Positions 24,296-32,613 of a stretch of DNA of 64,000 nt are shown here, one piece after another (the first letter of the stretch is position 1; each line of letters begins with the position of its first letter). The notes beneath the pieces are model-generated. The model was given only the letters and a program-made list of their open reading frames with translations. It was not told the origin of the DNA and searched no databases. Origin of the DNA: a bacterium. Its GTDB lineage: Bacteria > Cyanobacteriota > Vampirovibrionia > Gastranaerophilales > Gastranaerophilaceae. The stretch spans positions 1 to 64,000 of the forward strand of contig JAFQLC010000025.1 in NCBI GenBank assembly GCA_017396695.1, given 5' to 3'. The position numbers and the translations under genes are program-made.

Positions 24296-24323
24296 AAAAG
24301 CCCGATTTTATTTTCGGGCTTTT
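24296..24323 (-). terminator. intrinsic terminator of the adk gene
   Basis: A 10-bp perfect inverted repeat (AAAAGCCCGA and TCGGGCTTTT) with an 8-base AT loop begins 16 bases after the adk stop on the minus strand and ends in a T-rich stretch. Confidence 0.8.
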
Positions 24324-24338
24324 GCTTATTTTTTTAAA

Positions 24339-25058
24339 TTATTTTAAATCTTCTTGAACGGTTTTTGTAATTTGACTTTCAACCCCTTCAATATCTTGGT
24401 TTCCGTCAATATCCACAACTTTATCGCCATAGTAATTAATCAAAATATCTCTTACCGCATTATAGTTTGCAATTCTTGTTTTTAGCTTTTCAGGTGTGTC
24501 ATCGGTTCTATTTTCAATAAGTGCTCTTGAGCGCATTCTATCAACAAGTTTATCTTCATCAACTGAAAGTTTAATAACTTTAATTTTTGCATTTTCTTTT
24601 TTGTTTAGCTCATCAACCATAACTGCTTGTTCTTCGCTTCTTGGAAAACCGTCTAAAATAAAACCATTTTTGCAGTCATCTTGCGCTATTCTTTTAACCA
24701 AAATTGCTTTGAATACATTCGTTGGAACAAGTTCTCCTGCATCCATATATTTTTGCGCTTCAAGCCCTACTTCTGTTTGGTTTTTAACTTCTTCTCTGAG
24801 TAAGTCGCCTGTTGAAATGTGTGCAATTCCTAATTCTTTAGCTAATTTTTTTGCTTGTGTGCCTTTTCCGCTTGCAGGCGCACCAAGGAAAATATAAATT
24901 GTTTTTTCTTTTAATTCAGGCTTTTTATCTTCTTGAACCTTGCCTGTGAAAGAAACTGTATCATATGGCATTAGAAAAGAAACTCTTTGATTTTGCCTTT
25001 GTGCACCAAAATTAAAATTATTTACTCTAAAACTTGGGCTAATTTTTGAAATCAACAT
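24339..25058 (-). CDS. adk: adenylate kinase with N-terminal leader
   Basis: Catalyses ATP + AMP = 2 ADP. The kinase begins at about residue 52. It has P-loop FLGAPASGKGTQAKKLA, ISTGDLLREEV, GELVPTNVF, GFILDGFPRSEEQA and RTDDTPEKLKTRI. The lid is short (RMRSRALIENRTDD), without a zinc finger, as in eukaryotic AK1-type enzymes. The odd part is the first ~50 residues. They start MLISKISPSFRVNNFNFG and end DTVSFTGK, and are not found in normal Adk. The same opening (MLISKI) and closing (SFKG) appear in the protein at 13173. The ribosome site AGGAGAG precedes this long start, which supports translation of the leader. Confidence 0.9.
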   Translation of the reverse strand: MLISKISPSFRVNNFNFGAQRQNQRVSFLMPYDTVSFTGKVQEDKKPELKEKTIYIFLGAPASGKGTQAKKLAKELGIAHISTGDLLREEVKNQTEVGLEAQKYMDAGELVPTNVFKAILVKRIAQDDCKNGFILDGFPRSEEQAVMVDELNKKENAKIKVIKLSVDEDKLVDRMRSRALIENRTDDTPEKLKTRIANYNAVRDILINYYGDKVVDIDGNQDIEGVESQITKTVQEDLK

Positions 25059-25209
25059 AAAAACACTCTCCTAAAATATCTTCACTCATTATAAAACACA
25101 AACAAAAATATTTTTGCGCTTTTGGATTAGAGAATTAGAAAAATAAGTATTTCTACTTAAGTAATTTTGCTTAGAGAAATAAGATGAAAGCTTTAATAAT
25201 ATTTATTAA

Positions 25210-25347
25210 AAATTAACGTTAAATAGGGGGAGCGAAAATTCAGATAAAACTTGTAATGAATGTGCATCTCTTGATGGCAAAGTTTATAATTTTCAAGACG
25301 AAGTTCCTGAACCTCTTCATCCTAACTGCAGATGTTGGGTTGAGGTT
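25210..25347 (+). pseudogene. fragment of phage Mu gpF-like head morphogenesis protein, in frame with the next gene
   Basis: The frame of the M23 peptidase is open upstream to 25210, with no ATG, GTG or TTG before 25348. The translation includes CNECASLDGKVYNF and PLHPNCRCWVEVV. This two-part cysteine motif is the C-terminal hallmark of phage Mu protein F-like minor head proteins, including fused forms. The N-terminal domain is missing: all frames upstream have stops. It is therefore read as the surviving end of a larger prophage gene. Confidence 0.6.
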
Positions 25348-25833
25348 GTGGAAAACAGAACAAACATGTATGAAAACATAAAAAATACGAAAGCTGATTC
25401 TAGGCCAATATCAAAGAATGAAATAAGAGAATGGGTTATGCCTTGCAAGGGCGTTATATCAAGTGCTTATGGGCAGCGAAAAACTCCAAAAGAAGGTGCT
25501 AGCACAAATCATAATGGTTGGGATATTGCTTGCCCAGTGGGCACTTCTGTTGTTGCGATTAATGACGGGAAAGTGATTGCAGCAGGTGCTGCTCGAGGTT
25601 ATGGTAATTATGTTGTAATCGACCATGGTGTAATTGACGGGGTTAATGTCACAAGTGAGTACGGGCATATTTCATCTTGGAGTGTCGAGGTGGGTCAAAA
25701 GGTCTCAAAAGGCGAGGAGATAGCGAAATCAGGTAATTCAGGTGTTTCAACAGGCCCACATTTGCATATCACAATTAGACATGGTAATTATCGTGGTAAA
25801 GCTGTAGATCCGTCCGATTACTTGGATTATTAA
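25348..25833 (+). CDS. M23 family metallopeptidase domain, probably 5'-truncated
   Basis: The LytM/M23 zinc endopeptidase domain is complete. It has GVISSAYGQRK, the HxxxD ligand pair in NHNGWDIACPVGT, GNYVVIDHG, YGHISSWSVEVGQKV and the final GPHLHITIRHG carrying HxH. M23 enzymes cut peptide cross-links in peptidoglycan. The GTG at 25348 is only a nominal start, because the same frame continues upstream into a phage head-protein motif, and no good ribosome site is seen. Fusion of a head morphogenesis protein to a cell-wall hydrolase suggests a prophage-derived injection or lysis factor. It has no signal peptide. Expression in the present state is uncertain. Confidence 0.75.
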   Translation: MENRTNMYENIKNTKADSRPISKNEIREWVMPCKGVISSAYGQRKTPKEGASTNHNGWDIACPVGTSVVAINDGKVIAAGAARGYGNYVVIDHGVIDGVNVTSEYGHISSWSVEVGQKVSKGEEIAKSGNSGVSTGPHLHITIRHGNYRGKAVDPSDYLDY

Positions 25834-26372
25834 TATCCTTGCATTTTTCCAATTTCCGTGCAGTATTTTTCAATCACAGATATTTTTTTATTTGCATATT
25901 TGCTAATACTTTCCAGTTTATTCTGGTTGACATTGTTGTTAATAAAATATGGGTGCAAATAATCTTTAAAAGCGGAAGGGTTGTCTGTTGCAAAAGGTTT
26001 ATATTCAATATTTAAATATTTTTCTTGAGTTATTTGCATAATTTTTGCGTACAAATCCAAATCTGTTGCAGGAATGCATATTTCGGCAATTAGGCATAAA
26101 TTGGTATATTCTTGTTGAAAGTTATTGTTTTTGACAGCTTTATTGTTCGGCAGCTTATTTTTTAATTCTTCCGCATCTTTTGCAAGATTATCAATTTTTT
26201 TAATAACGAGCGGATATTCCATGTCTATTATTTTTTCTATTTCGGTTTTATATTGTGTACTTAAATGCTTTGGAATGGGATTATTCTGTTCAATATATTT
26301 ATTTGGTTTTAACAAAATAAATAAGAGACAAAAAGAAAGTATTAAACACGAAGCGATTAGTAATTTTTTCAT
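25830..26372 (-). CDS. hypothetical protein with N-terminal membrane anchor
   Basis: A 180-aa protein starting MKKLLIASCLILSFCLLFILL, a signal anchor or uncleaved signal peptide. A cysteine at position 9 is not in a good lipobox. The remainder is Lys/Asn-rich and predominantly helical, probably facing the periplasm (EIEKIIDMEYPLVIKKIDNL, KNKLPNNKAVKNNNFQQEY). It is convergent with the M23 gene and overlaps it by 4 bp at the stops. No family is recognised. Base composition is even more AT-rich than the neighbouring housekeeping genes, in keeping with accessory DNA. Confidence 0.6.
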   Translation of the reverse strand: MKKLLIASCLILSFCLLFILLKPNKYIEQNNPIPKHLSTQYKTEIEKIIDMEYPLVIKKIDNLAKDAEELKNKLPNNKAVKNNNFQQEYTNLCLIAEICIPATDLDLYAKIMQITQEKYLNIEYKPFATDNPSAFKDYLHPYFINNNVNQNKLESISKYANKKISVIEKYCTEIGKMQGY

Positions 26373-26435
26373 AACCCAATTTTAACATAGAATAAAGTTA
26401 TTACTTCACTTCTTTGTTTAGTTTGTGTGCGTTAA

Positions 26436-26645
26436 TATATTTGCGAAGATAATTATCGGCGGAAACTGCGACCAAAAGGTAGAAGAGATACTTGTTTAAA
26501 TAAAGGTGGCTGTTGGGATTATCACAGGAATAAGTGTGAAGCAAAAAATCAAAGTTATTGCATAAGAAACAGGACTGAATGCGAAAATAAATTTAATGGT
26601 GTGTGGTTTGAAGAAGATAAATATTGTAAAATAATTTCGAATTAA
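26436..26645 (+). pseudogene. cysteine-rich reading frame without a start codon
   Basis: The frame is open from just after a TAA at 26433 to the TAA at 26643-26645 and has no usable start. The last 50 codons look coding: DTCLNKGGCWDYHRNKC, SYCIRN, TECENKFNGVW, KYCKIISN, with seven regularly spaced cysteines. This may be the 3' remnant of an accessory gene, or a gene whose 5' part was lost. The rest of 26373-26777 shows nothing else except AT-rich sequence. Confidence 0.35.
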
Positions 26646-26777
26646 TCTTTTGATAAATTCTCAAAAACACTTTATTTTTTGCAAAATGTAACAAAAATAT
26701 AAATTCAAATTAATTCTCTAGCAAAATATTTTAATTTCATGATTTGTAATTTCAACACATTATGAGGAATATGTTAG

Positions 26778-29700
26778 ATGAAAATTAACCCAATTGGTAT
26801 GAGTGTAATTCCCCAAACAAAAACTAGCGGGAAAATTGTTGAAAATAAAGTTGAAAATCCAATCTCATCAAATAGTTTAGTTTTACCGAATGATTACACA
26901 AAACTTGCATTCACGGCAAATAAAATGGATCATGCTGGTCTAAAACAAATTAGAGATATGAAAGATAATTTTACACCAGAGGCAGAAGACATCTACACTG
27001 CGACCCAAGATTTTGCAAAAAGCATCGGCGCAAAAGAAATGGAAACTTGGCATTTTTACTATAATTCACTTCTATTTTTAAAAGAGTATATCCAAGAACT
27101 TGACGAAGGAAGAGCAAACCACGATGAAGAAACTCGTCTTAAAATGCCATTTGAATTAGAAAACATGATTGCAGTTAATTGCACTGCCCTATCAAATGAA
27201 AAATCAAGAGCAAAAATTGCCGAAGTTCTTGATGAGCACATTGAAATAGTTCAAAGAGATTTTATTGCAGAAGAAATTAATAAACCTCAATCAAAAATCA
27301 AAATGCCATCATTATCAAAACCACAACTTTCAATGGATTGTGCAAATGATTTGGTTGAAACTTATGACTTAGTTGCAAACGAAATGGATTCAAATAACTA
27401 TTTTGATGCATATTTCCTTACAACTGCTTACCACACAAAAGATAAAAAATTAACAAAAGAAGCAAGAAATTTGGTTTATGACCTTCAACATGCTTTGATG
27501 GTTGATGATATCGATAAGAAAAAGAAAAACCACTTGCGTTTTTATGATGAAAAAGCAGATGTTATTTGGAAAAATTTAAGTCTCAGAAACGATGCAATTT
27601 GTTTGTATCCAACAGATGACATTGAATCTTCTCAATATTTGATTTCAAGCTTTATAAATTTAGTTAATAAACCAAATCAAACATATAAAGGAATCGACCC
27701 AGAAAATACAAACATTGAGCTTTTAAACAAACATGCAACTTTTGAATATTTGAATAAAGCTGTAAAAAAAGCAAAATACGACCCTGAATATAAAGGCAAA
27801 ACAACAGTTTTCATTGTAAATACACTTGATTTATTCAGAAAAACTGGAGGTCAATTAACTGAAGCTGACCTTGTAACGCTCAAAAATGAACTAACAAATA
27901 AAGAAGGCGACGATAGAAATGTTAGACTTGTGCTTACAATGACGCCTGAGTCTTATTATGCAAACACTCAAAAAGGCGCAAGCCTCACAAACATTTTCTC
28001 TAAATATGCGGTTCAAACTCTGCCTTCTTTGAATGCTTCAGATGCCATTGCGTTTTTAACAGATGAAAACGGTATCAAATTTGTTCAAAATGAAACGAAA
28101 GGTGATTTTTCAAAAGAAGCAATAACAAAGGCAATCGAGCTTACAGCGCAAGATGAAGGAAATTATCCAGATAAAGCTTTGAATTTACTCTCTGGCGTTA
28201 AAAAATATTACGTTGATAAAGATGAAATAACAACAAAAGATATTGAGACATTTGCAGCTGAAACTAAAAAATTAAGCGAAACTTCAAATGCAAACAATGG
28301 CATAAATGTTGTTTATGACACAGGGAAAAGATTAAATGACATTGTTGGAAGCCCAATGACAAGAGCGGATGCCGAAGCAATTGTTAATCAAATTAAAACA
28401 AGAACAATTGGCACAAAAGGTATTAGTGCTTACTTAGATAATGGCACATCATATGGCGGCGGAAGAAAACACACTGCTGAGGCTATTGCTGGTGAAGCTG
28501 GTATTCCAATGATTACAATTAACGCTCAAGATTTTGCGCTCAAAGATATCGATATGTTATCTCAAAATGCTGATTTATCTGAGATGAAAATTAGAAAAAT
28601 TGTCTCTCTTGCAAAAGCACAAGCGGAAGCAAACCCTAATAAAACGGCAATGATATTTATTGAAAACTTTGATAATTTTGCAGCAAACCCACTTTATGGC
28701 GTTTCTTCAATTTATGAACAAAAAGCATTCTCGCAATTACTTGCTGAGATGGAAAACGCAAGAAAAAATGATGATGTGAATTTAGTTGTGGTGGGCTCTG
28801 TTAATATGCCTGAAGTAATTGATATGAACATAATGAAGCCATACAAATTCCTTGATTCAATTATTGTGTTCCCACCTCAAGACACAAATGAAAGACAAGA
28901 AGTTCTTAATTATTACGTAAATAAGTTGAATCTTGATATTGCAGGCGAAACAGTTGAAGAAAAACAAAAAGTTATAAGAGATTTGGCTGAAACAACAAAG
29001 GGCTTTACAGTTGTTGATTTGATTTACTTGCTTGAAACTTCAAAAAGCGTTGTGGCTGAAAGAGGAAAAGATAAAATTGGCTCGGCTGATTTTGTTGAAG
29101 CATATTTAAGAACAACATCTGGAAGACCAAACAAAGCTCATATTCCTGAAGCAAGAAAGAAAATTGTAACATCGCATGAGGCAGGACACGCACTCACTTT
29201 GCAATTAATGTATGAAATTGCTGAAAAACAAGGCATTGCTTGGCACTTGCCGGACATGGTGAACTTTATAACACTTGACCCAAGAGCAAATTATGGCGGT
29301 GCGATGTATTATAAAGATTCAGATAACCAAGAACTTTGTTTTGAAAGTATGATTGCGGATATGATTTGCTCATACGGCGGTCATTCATCTGAAAAAGTGC
29401 TCTATAATATGTCTGGTTCATACGGCATCACAGGCGATATGCAACAAGCTGAATCCATTGCAAGACTTGCTGTTTTAGATATGGGTATGGGGCCAAAAAC
29501 TGGGGTTAGACACGTAAGACGCAACGCACTTGGTGCACCTGATGTTTCAAATGAAAAAATGGCTGATATAGAAAAAGATATGGATGCTTTCCACAAAGGC
29601 GCAAAAGGTATTTCAGATTCAATTATCGAAGAATACAAAGGCTTTATTGAAGAATTTACTGAAAAACACTTTGCAAAAGTGGGCACAGGTGAATGCCTTG

Positions 29701-29843
29701 TTTCATCAAAAGAATTTATTGATGAATTAAATGCTTGGAGACAGGCTCAACCTGAAGAAAAACAAAAATCAATGAAAGAACTCGAAAAACAAATTTTAGA
29801 TGACATTGATAAATTAAAAACAGGTGATTATATTAAAAATTAA
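26778..29843 (+). CDS. FtsH-like soluble metalloprotease (peptidase M41) with degenerate AAA modules
   Basis: A 1021-aa protein with no membrane helix. The C-terminal third is a peptidase M41 domain: zinc motif HEAGH (residues 800-804), then YGGHSSEKVLYNMSGSYGITGDMQQAESIARL, equivalent to the FtsH GGRAAEE..G..TTGASNDL region with the third zinc ligand Asp. Before it lies an AAA-like module in which Walker A is ruined: GISAYLDNGTSYGGGRKHTA (548-567) replaces GxxGTGKT, and IFIENFDNF stands for Walker B. An earlier region (about 330-470) looks like another decayed AAA-type unit. The FtsH membrane anchor is absent, and the N-terminus has a leader ending KLAFTANK. Proteolysis is predicted; ATP hydrolysis is not. 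It is monocistronic, with a terminator at 29869. Confidence 0.78.
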   Translation: MKINPIGMSVIPQTKTSGKIVENKVENPISSNSLVLPNDYTKLAFTANKMDHAGLKQIRDMKDNFTPEAEDIYTATQDFAKSIGAKEMETWHFYYNSLLFLKEYIQELDEGRANHDEETRLKMPFELENMIAVNCTALSNEKSRAKIAEVLDEHIEIVQRDFIAEEINKPQSKIKMPSLSKPQLSMDCANDLVETYDLVANEMDSNNYFDAYFLTTAYHTKDKKLTKEARNLVYDLQHALMVDDIDKKKKNHLRFYDEKADVIWKNLSLRNDAICLYPTDDIESSQYLISSFINLVNKPNQTYKGIDPENTNIELLNKHATFEYLNKAVKKAKYDPEYKGKTTVFIVNTLDLFRKTGGQLTEADLVTLKNELTNKEGDDRNVRLVLTMTPESYYANTQKGASLTNIFSKYAVQTLPSLNASDAIAFLTDENGIKFVQNETKGDFSKEAITKAIELTAQDEGNYPDKALNLLSGVKKYYVDKDEITTKDIETFAAETKKLSETSNANNGINVVYDTGKRLNDIVGSPMTRADAEAIVNQIKTRTIGTKGISAYLDNGTSYGGGRKHTAEAIAGEAGIPMITINAQDFALKDIDMLSQNADLSEMKIRKIVSLAKAQAEANPNKTAMIFIENFDNFAANPLYGVSSIYEQKAFSQLLAEMENARKNDDVNLVVVGSVNMPEVIDMNIMKPYKFLDSIIVFPPQDTNERQEVLNYYVNKLNLDIAGETVEEKQKVIRDLAETTKGFTVVDLIYLLETSKSVVAERGKDKIGSADFVEAYLRTTSGRPNKAHIPEARKKIVTSHEAGHALTLQLMYEIAEKQGIAWHLPDMVNFITLDPRANYGGAMYYKDSDNQELCFESMIADMICSYGGHSSEKVLYNMSGSYGITGDMQQAESIARLAVLDMGMGPKTGVRHVRRNALGAPDVSNEKMADIEKDMDAFHKGAKGISDSIIEEYKGFIEEFTEKHFAKVGTGECLVSSKEFIDELNAWRQAQPEEKQKSMKELEKQILDDIDKLKTGDYIKN

Positions 29844-29868
29844 TAAATAAGTGAATGGTTACATTGAA

Positions 29869-29900
29869 GCAAAAAAGCGGGGTTAACCCCGCTTTTTTGC
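29869..29900. terminator. strong intrinsic terminator
   Basis: A perfect 14-bp inverted repeat (GCAAAAAAGCGGGG, TTAA loop, CCCCGCTTTTTTGC) follows the M41-like gene by 26 bases. It is symmetrical enough to act in both directions. Confidence 0.92.
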
Positions 29901-29984
29901 TGAAATCTAATTTTAAAATGTGCAAAATTTATATTTAGGTGTTTTAAATGTATAGAACCCTTTTAAAGCGAGGACAAAATGAAA

Positions 29985-30818
29985 TTAGCCCCAAATTTCA
30001 AAATTTGGTTCTTCTGCACTCATGCAATGCACTCCGCCCGCGCCTTCAATCAAATTATCCATTACTTCGTTACTTTCTCCGTAATTTTCGCCCTCTATAA
30101 AATACACGTCTTTTAAAATAGGTGCATTTTCATCTATTTTCCTTAACTCTTCAAGCTTACTTCTTAAATCTTTTTCAAACATTCTTTGATATTTTGAAAC
30201 ATTTGGCAAATTGCATTTTGAAGAATTGGTGATGTATGAAATAGAGCCGTCTTCATGCTTGTTTACAATGGCGTTCATAAAATTAACACTTGCATTTTTT
30301 GTATCATATACAGCCCCAATTGGTATTGGAATAAAGCCATTTTCTTTTAATTGTTCAATACTTTTTCTATATGCAAGCATTTTGAAATTATTTTTATCCA
30401 ACGTTGGTTTGGATTTTGTTTTTACACCTTTTGCCTTAAATTCATTTTTTAGTGACATTTCAGGGTTATTCACCAAAACATAAGGATAGCCGATTGGTCT
30501 TATTGATAAATCTAAGTGATAATCTTGTTGACTTATGTAATGTATGTTTTCGGGCCTAACTTCGTAGCGTTTTGAAATTCCATCTTTGCTTGTTGATATT
30601 TGTTCATTTGCGCCAACGAGCATAAATTTTTCGCCGTCCGGTTTTTTGCCTATGAAAAAATTCCCGCCGGAGATATAACTTGACGATTTATCAAACAAAG
30701 GCACAAGTTCTACTGGCATTTTATAATGTTCTTCCATCTCACCAAGATATGGTTTTAAAAGCTCCACATTTTCTTGAATTAAAACGTATGGCTTTTTCTC
30801 TTTTTCAAGGACAAGCAT
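29985..30818 (-). CDS. probable pentein-fold (guanidino-group modifying) hydrolase
   Basis: The 277-aa frame contains a set of motifs in the order found in agmatine deiminase, arginine deiminase and relatives: GGNFF (51-53 for GGN), HLD (101-103, the HxD pair), and a C-terminal GAGGVHCMS with the nucleophile candidate C265. These enzymes attack guanidinium carbons through a covalent Cys adduct. An expected first aspartate lies just upstream of the nominal ATG (NQD). The family assignment is inference from motifs; overall similarity is low. Substrate could be free or protein-bound arginine. The nominal start is internal: coding sequence clearly continues 5' to 31007 (separate entry). There is no signal peptide. 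Confidence 0.6.
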   Translation of the reverse strand: MLVLEKEKKPYVLIQENVELLKPYLGEMEEHYKMPVELVPLFDKSSSYISGGNFFIGKKPDGEKFMLVGANEQISTSKDGISKRYEVRPENIHYISQQDYHLDLSIRPIGYPYVLVNNPEMSLKNEFKAKGVKTKSKPTLDKNNFKMLAYRKSIEQLKENGFIPIPIGAVYDTKNASVNFMNAIVNKHEDGSISYITNSSKCNLPNVSKYQRMFEKDLRSKLEELRKIDENAPILKDVYFIEGENYGESNEVMDNLIEGAGGVHCMSAEEPNFEIWG

Positions 30819-31007
30819 TAAATCTTGGTTGTATGAGCCATTGAATTTATATGGTTTGCATTCTATATTTTCATTTTTGCAAATTTCTTGAAATTCGTCT
30901 CCGATTTTATCCCAGCCTGCTGAAATGTGTAAAGCCTTAAGCGGAGCTGCGTCATAGCCTTTGAAGCTTATTAGGGGTTTAGTGACTGATGAGATTTTCG
31001 TAGTCTT
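30819..31007 (-). pseudogene. in-frame 5' extension of the pentein-like gene lacking a start codon
   Basis: The frame stays open for 63 codons above the ATG at 30818 and reads like real protein, including PLISFKGYDAAPLKALHISA and GSYNQDL. It contains the SFKG leader motif seen in other proteins here. A TAA immediately precedes AAG at 31005-31007, and no ATG, GTG or TTG occurs. Either the start was mutated, or a non-standard start such as ATC or ATA is used. Confidence 0.55.
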
Positions 31008-31093
31008 TTAAAAACTATGAAATAATTTTTTTGCTATTTTTAATTTTGTAAAAGTTTTATTGGGTTCTTTAATAAAAATTTCGGCAAATTATC

Positions 31094-31978
31094 TTAAAAA
31101 CTCAAGTCTTGCTTTAATAAATTGGTCAGTATTTCCGTGTTTTGCGTATATTGTGCGTAATTGTTAAGACGTTCAAATATAAATAAAACGTCCTTGATTG
31201 GAAAACCGCTATGTATTAGGTTAGAAAGAATAATTGTTAAATCGATTGCTGATATAAAATGCGGAACTAAATCGTTCACCAATGTTGGGTCTTGCGATTT
31301 TACAAGCTCCATTAATTTTAATGTGTCAGTTTTTGAAAAAACTTGTTTTGAATATTTAATACATACTTCTCCAAGGTTTTCGATAATTTTATCTGAATTA
31401 TTGTTTTTTAATTCTTCTTTCGTTAATTTGCCCGTGAAAACCTTCTTGTTTCTCACATGTATTTGATACTCGTATTCGGGCAGTTTTTCGTAATCAAGGA
31501 TTCTTACATTTGGGATTATATAGCCCAGCTCATCGGTCAAATATTCTCTTAAGGAAGCTACATTTGGGATTAGCGAACCATTTGATGTTGGGTCTGCTAT
31601 GCTTATGATGTTTTCGCTTATAAATATTGCCAATACATCCACACCTAAGCGCTCGTACATATTTGATGGATTTTGTAAATTACTTAATTCTTTTTCTTTG
31701 TTTGATTTTCTCTTTTGATTAATTTCATTTTTTTCATTAGAAATATCGTTAATTTCGCTTTGCAGAGATTTTATTTTATCTACAACAGACATTCTGGGCT
31801 CGTAATTTGAGATAATTTTGCGGGCTATATTATTGTTTTTGATTTTGTAATAATTGCCGAAAAATGCACTTAAAAAAAACATTTTGATGTTATTGATTGT
31901 AGAATGTTTGTGGTTTTTTGCAGATTTAATTTTAGCATATTTTTCTCTTACTTTTCTGTCGATCTCATTGTTGTGCAT
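31094..31978 (-). CDS. stand-alone FlhA-type C-terminal domain protein
   Basis: Residues 110-294 match the cytoplasmic domain of the flagellar export gate protein FlhA: RLGVDVLAIFISENIISIAD, then LREYLTDELGYIIPNVRILD, VRNKKVFTGKLTKEE, and the late TLKLMELVKSQDPTLVNDLVP and LSNLIHSGFPIKDVLFIFERL. In FlhA this domain forms a nine-subunit ring that docks FliI, FliJ and chaperone-substrate complexes. Here the eight membrane helices are missing, the adaptor subdomain is shortened, and the first 110 residues are a charged coiled-coil-like region. It is isolated from other flagellar genes. A diverged soluble paralogue acting on export or as an unrelated adaptor is likely. Type III secretion SctV is an alternative source. 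Confidence 0.72.
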   Translation of the reverse strand: MHNNEIDRKVREKYAKIKSAKNHKHSTINNIKMFFLSAFFGNYYKIKNNNIARKIISNYEPRMSVVDKIKSLQSEINDISNEKNEINQKRKSNKEKELSNLQNPSNMYERLGVDVLAIFISENIISIADPTSNGSLIPNVASLREYLTDELGYIIPNVRILDYEKLPEYEYQIHVRNKKVFTGKLTKEELKNNNSDKIIENLGEVCIKYSKQVFSKTDTLKLMELVKSQDPTLVNDLVPHFISAIDLTIILSNLIHSGFPIKDVLFIFERLNNYAQYTQNTEILTNLLKQDLSF

Positions 31979-32089
31979 AAATCGTGCTCCAAAAATTAAT
32001 AACTTATTTTCTAATATAATGATATTTTTCTAATATGCAAGTATTTGCCGTGTTTATAAAAATTAATTTTGGCATTAAAAAATAGTGCA

Positions 32090-32375
32090 CGTTGCTTCAG
32101 TTGTTGGCGAACCAGTGAGCCTTACAAATGAAGTATGCGCAGATTGCGTATGAAAATCGGAGCGTTTGTGACTGATTTTCAAGCAAACCAGCTGTGATGT
32201 AATCTCTGTAGAGCAAGTAGCAACCCCTTTTGCTATGAAACTGTTTGAAACTATTTATCAAACTGCAAGCGTAGTTGTAAGATGTTATAACCTGACGGAT
32301 AAATTTAAAATAGGGAATGTCGGTATAATTTAGGTGGTGTTTGAATTTAAGGCAATTCCCTCGTTTCAAGAAAAA
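32090..32375. other. gene-free, hairpin-rich region, possible structured RNA or mobile-element remnant
   Basis: No convincing gene: the one 90-codon frame here has no ribosome site or protein-like composition. Several helices are visible: TGAAAATC/GATTTTCA (32151-32158 with 32174-32181), TAGCAA/TTGCTA (32218-32235), GTTTGA/TCAAAC nearby, and AGGGAAT/ATTCCCT (32312-32318 with 32355-32361) enclosing the end. GC content is higher than the flanks. A large non-coding RNA or the non-coding end of a decayed IS200/IS605-type element are both possible. Neither is demonstrated. Confidence 0.35.
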
Positions 32376-32551
32376 TTATCCTTTTTATCCTTGATTGGTT
32401 GTCGGCGTTAAACGAGCACGCTATCGCTTCAGCCCTCTGCCGACAATCCGCTTTCTTATCCTTAAAATTATCCTTTTTTCCAGTTGGTTTGTGAAAATTT
32501 GCCTCAAACTTAGACAGGGTTTGACTTTTAGCAAGTATATAAAAAGGATAA
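32376..32551. repeat. 176-bp element bounded by 13-bp inverted repeats
   Basis: TTATCCTTTTTAT at 32376-32388 is the exact complement of ATAAAAAGGATAA at 32539-32551. Inside lies a second palindrome, TTGTCGGC (32399-32406) with GCCGACAA (32439-32446), around GC-richer sequence. No reading frame of note is present. It resembles a small non-autonomous element, but target-site duplications were not found. Confidence 0.4.
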
Positions 32552-32613
32552 AAACTTCCGAGTGGTGGGAAAATATTGTCTGATTGGTCAAGTAACGTTA
32601 TATGATTATTTTC

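Noticed and set aside
32097-32369. A 90-codon minus-strand gene
   Set aside because: No ribosome site, random-looking composition, and the region is dominated by short palindromes.
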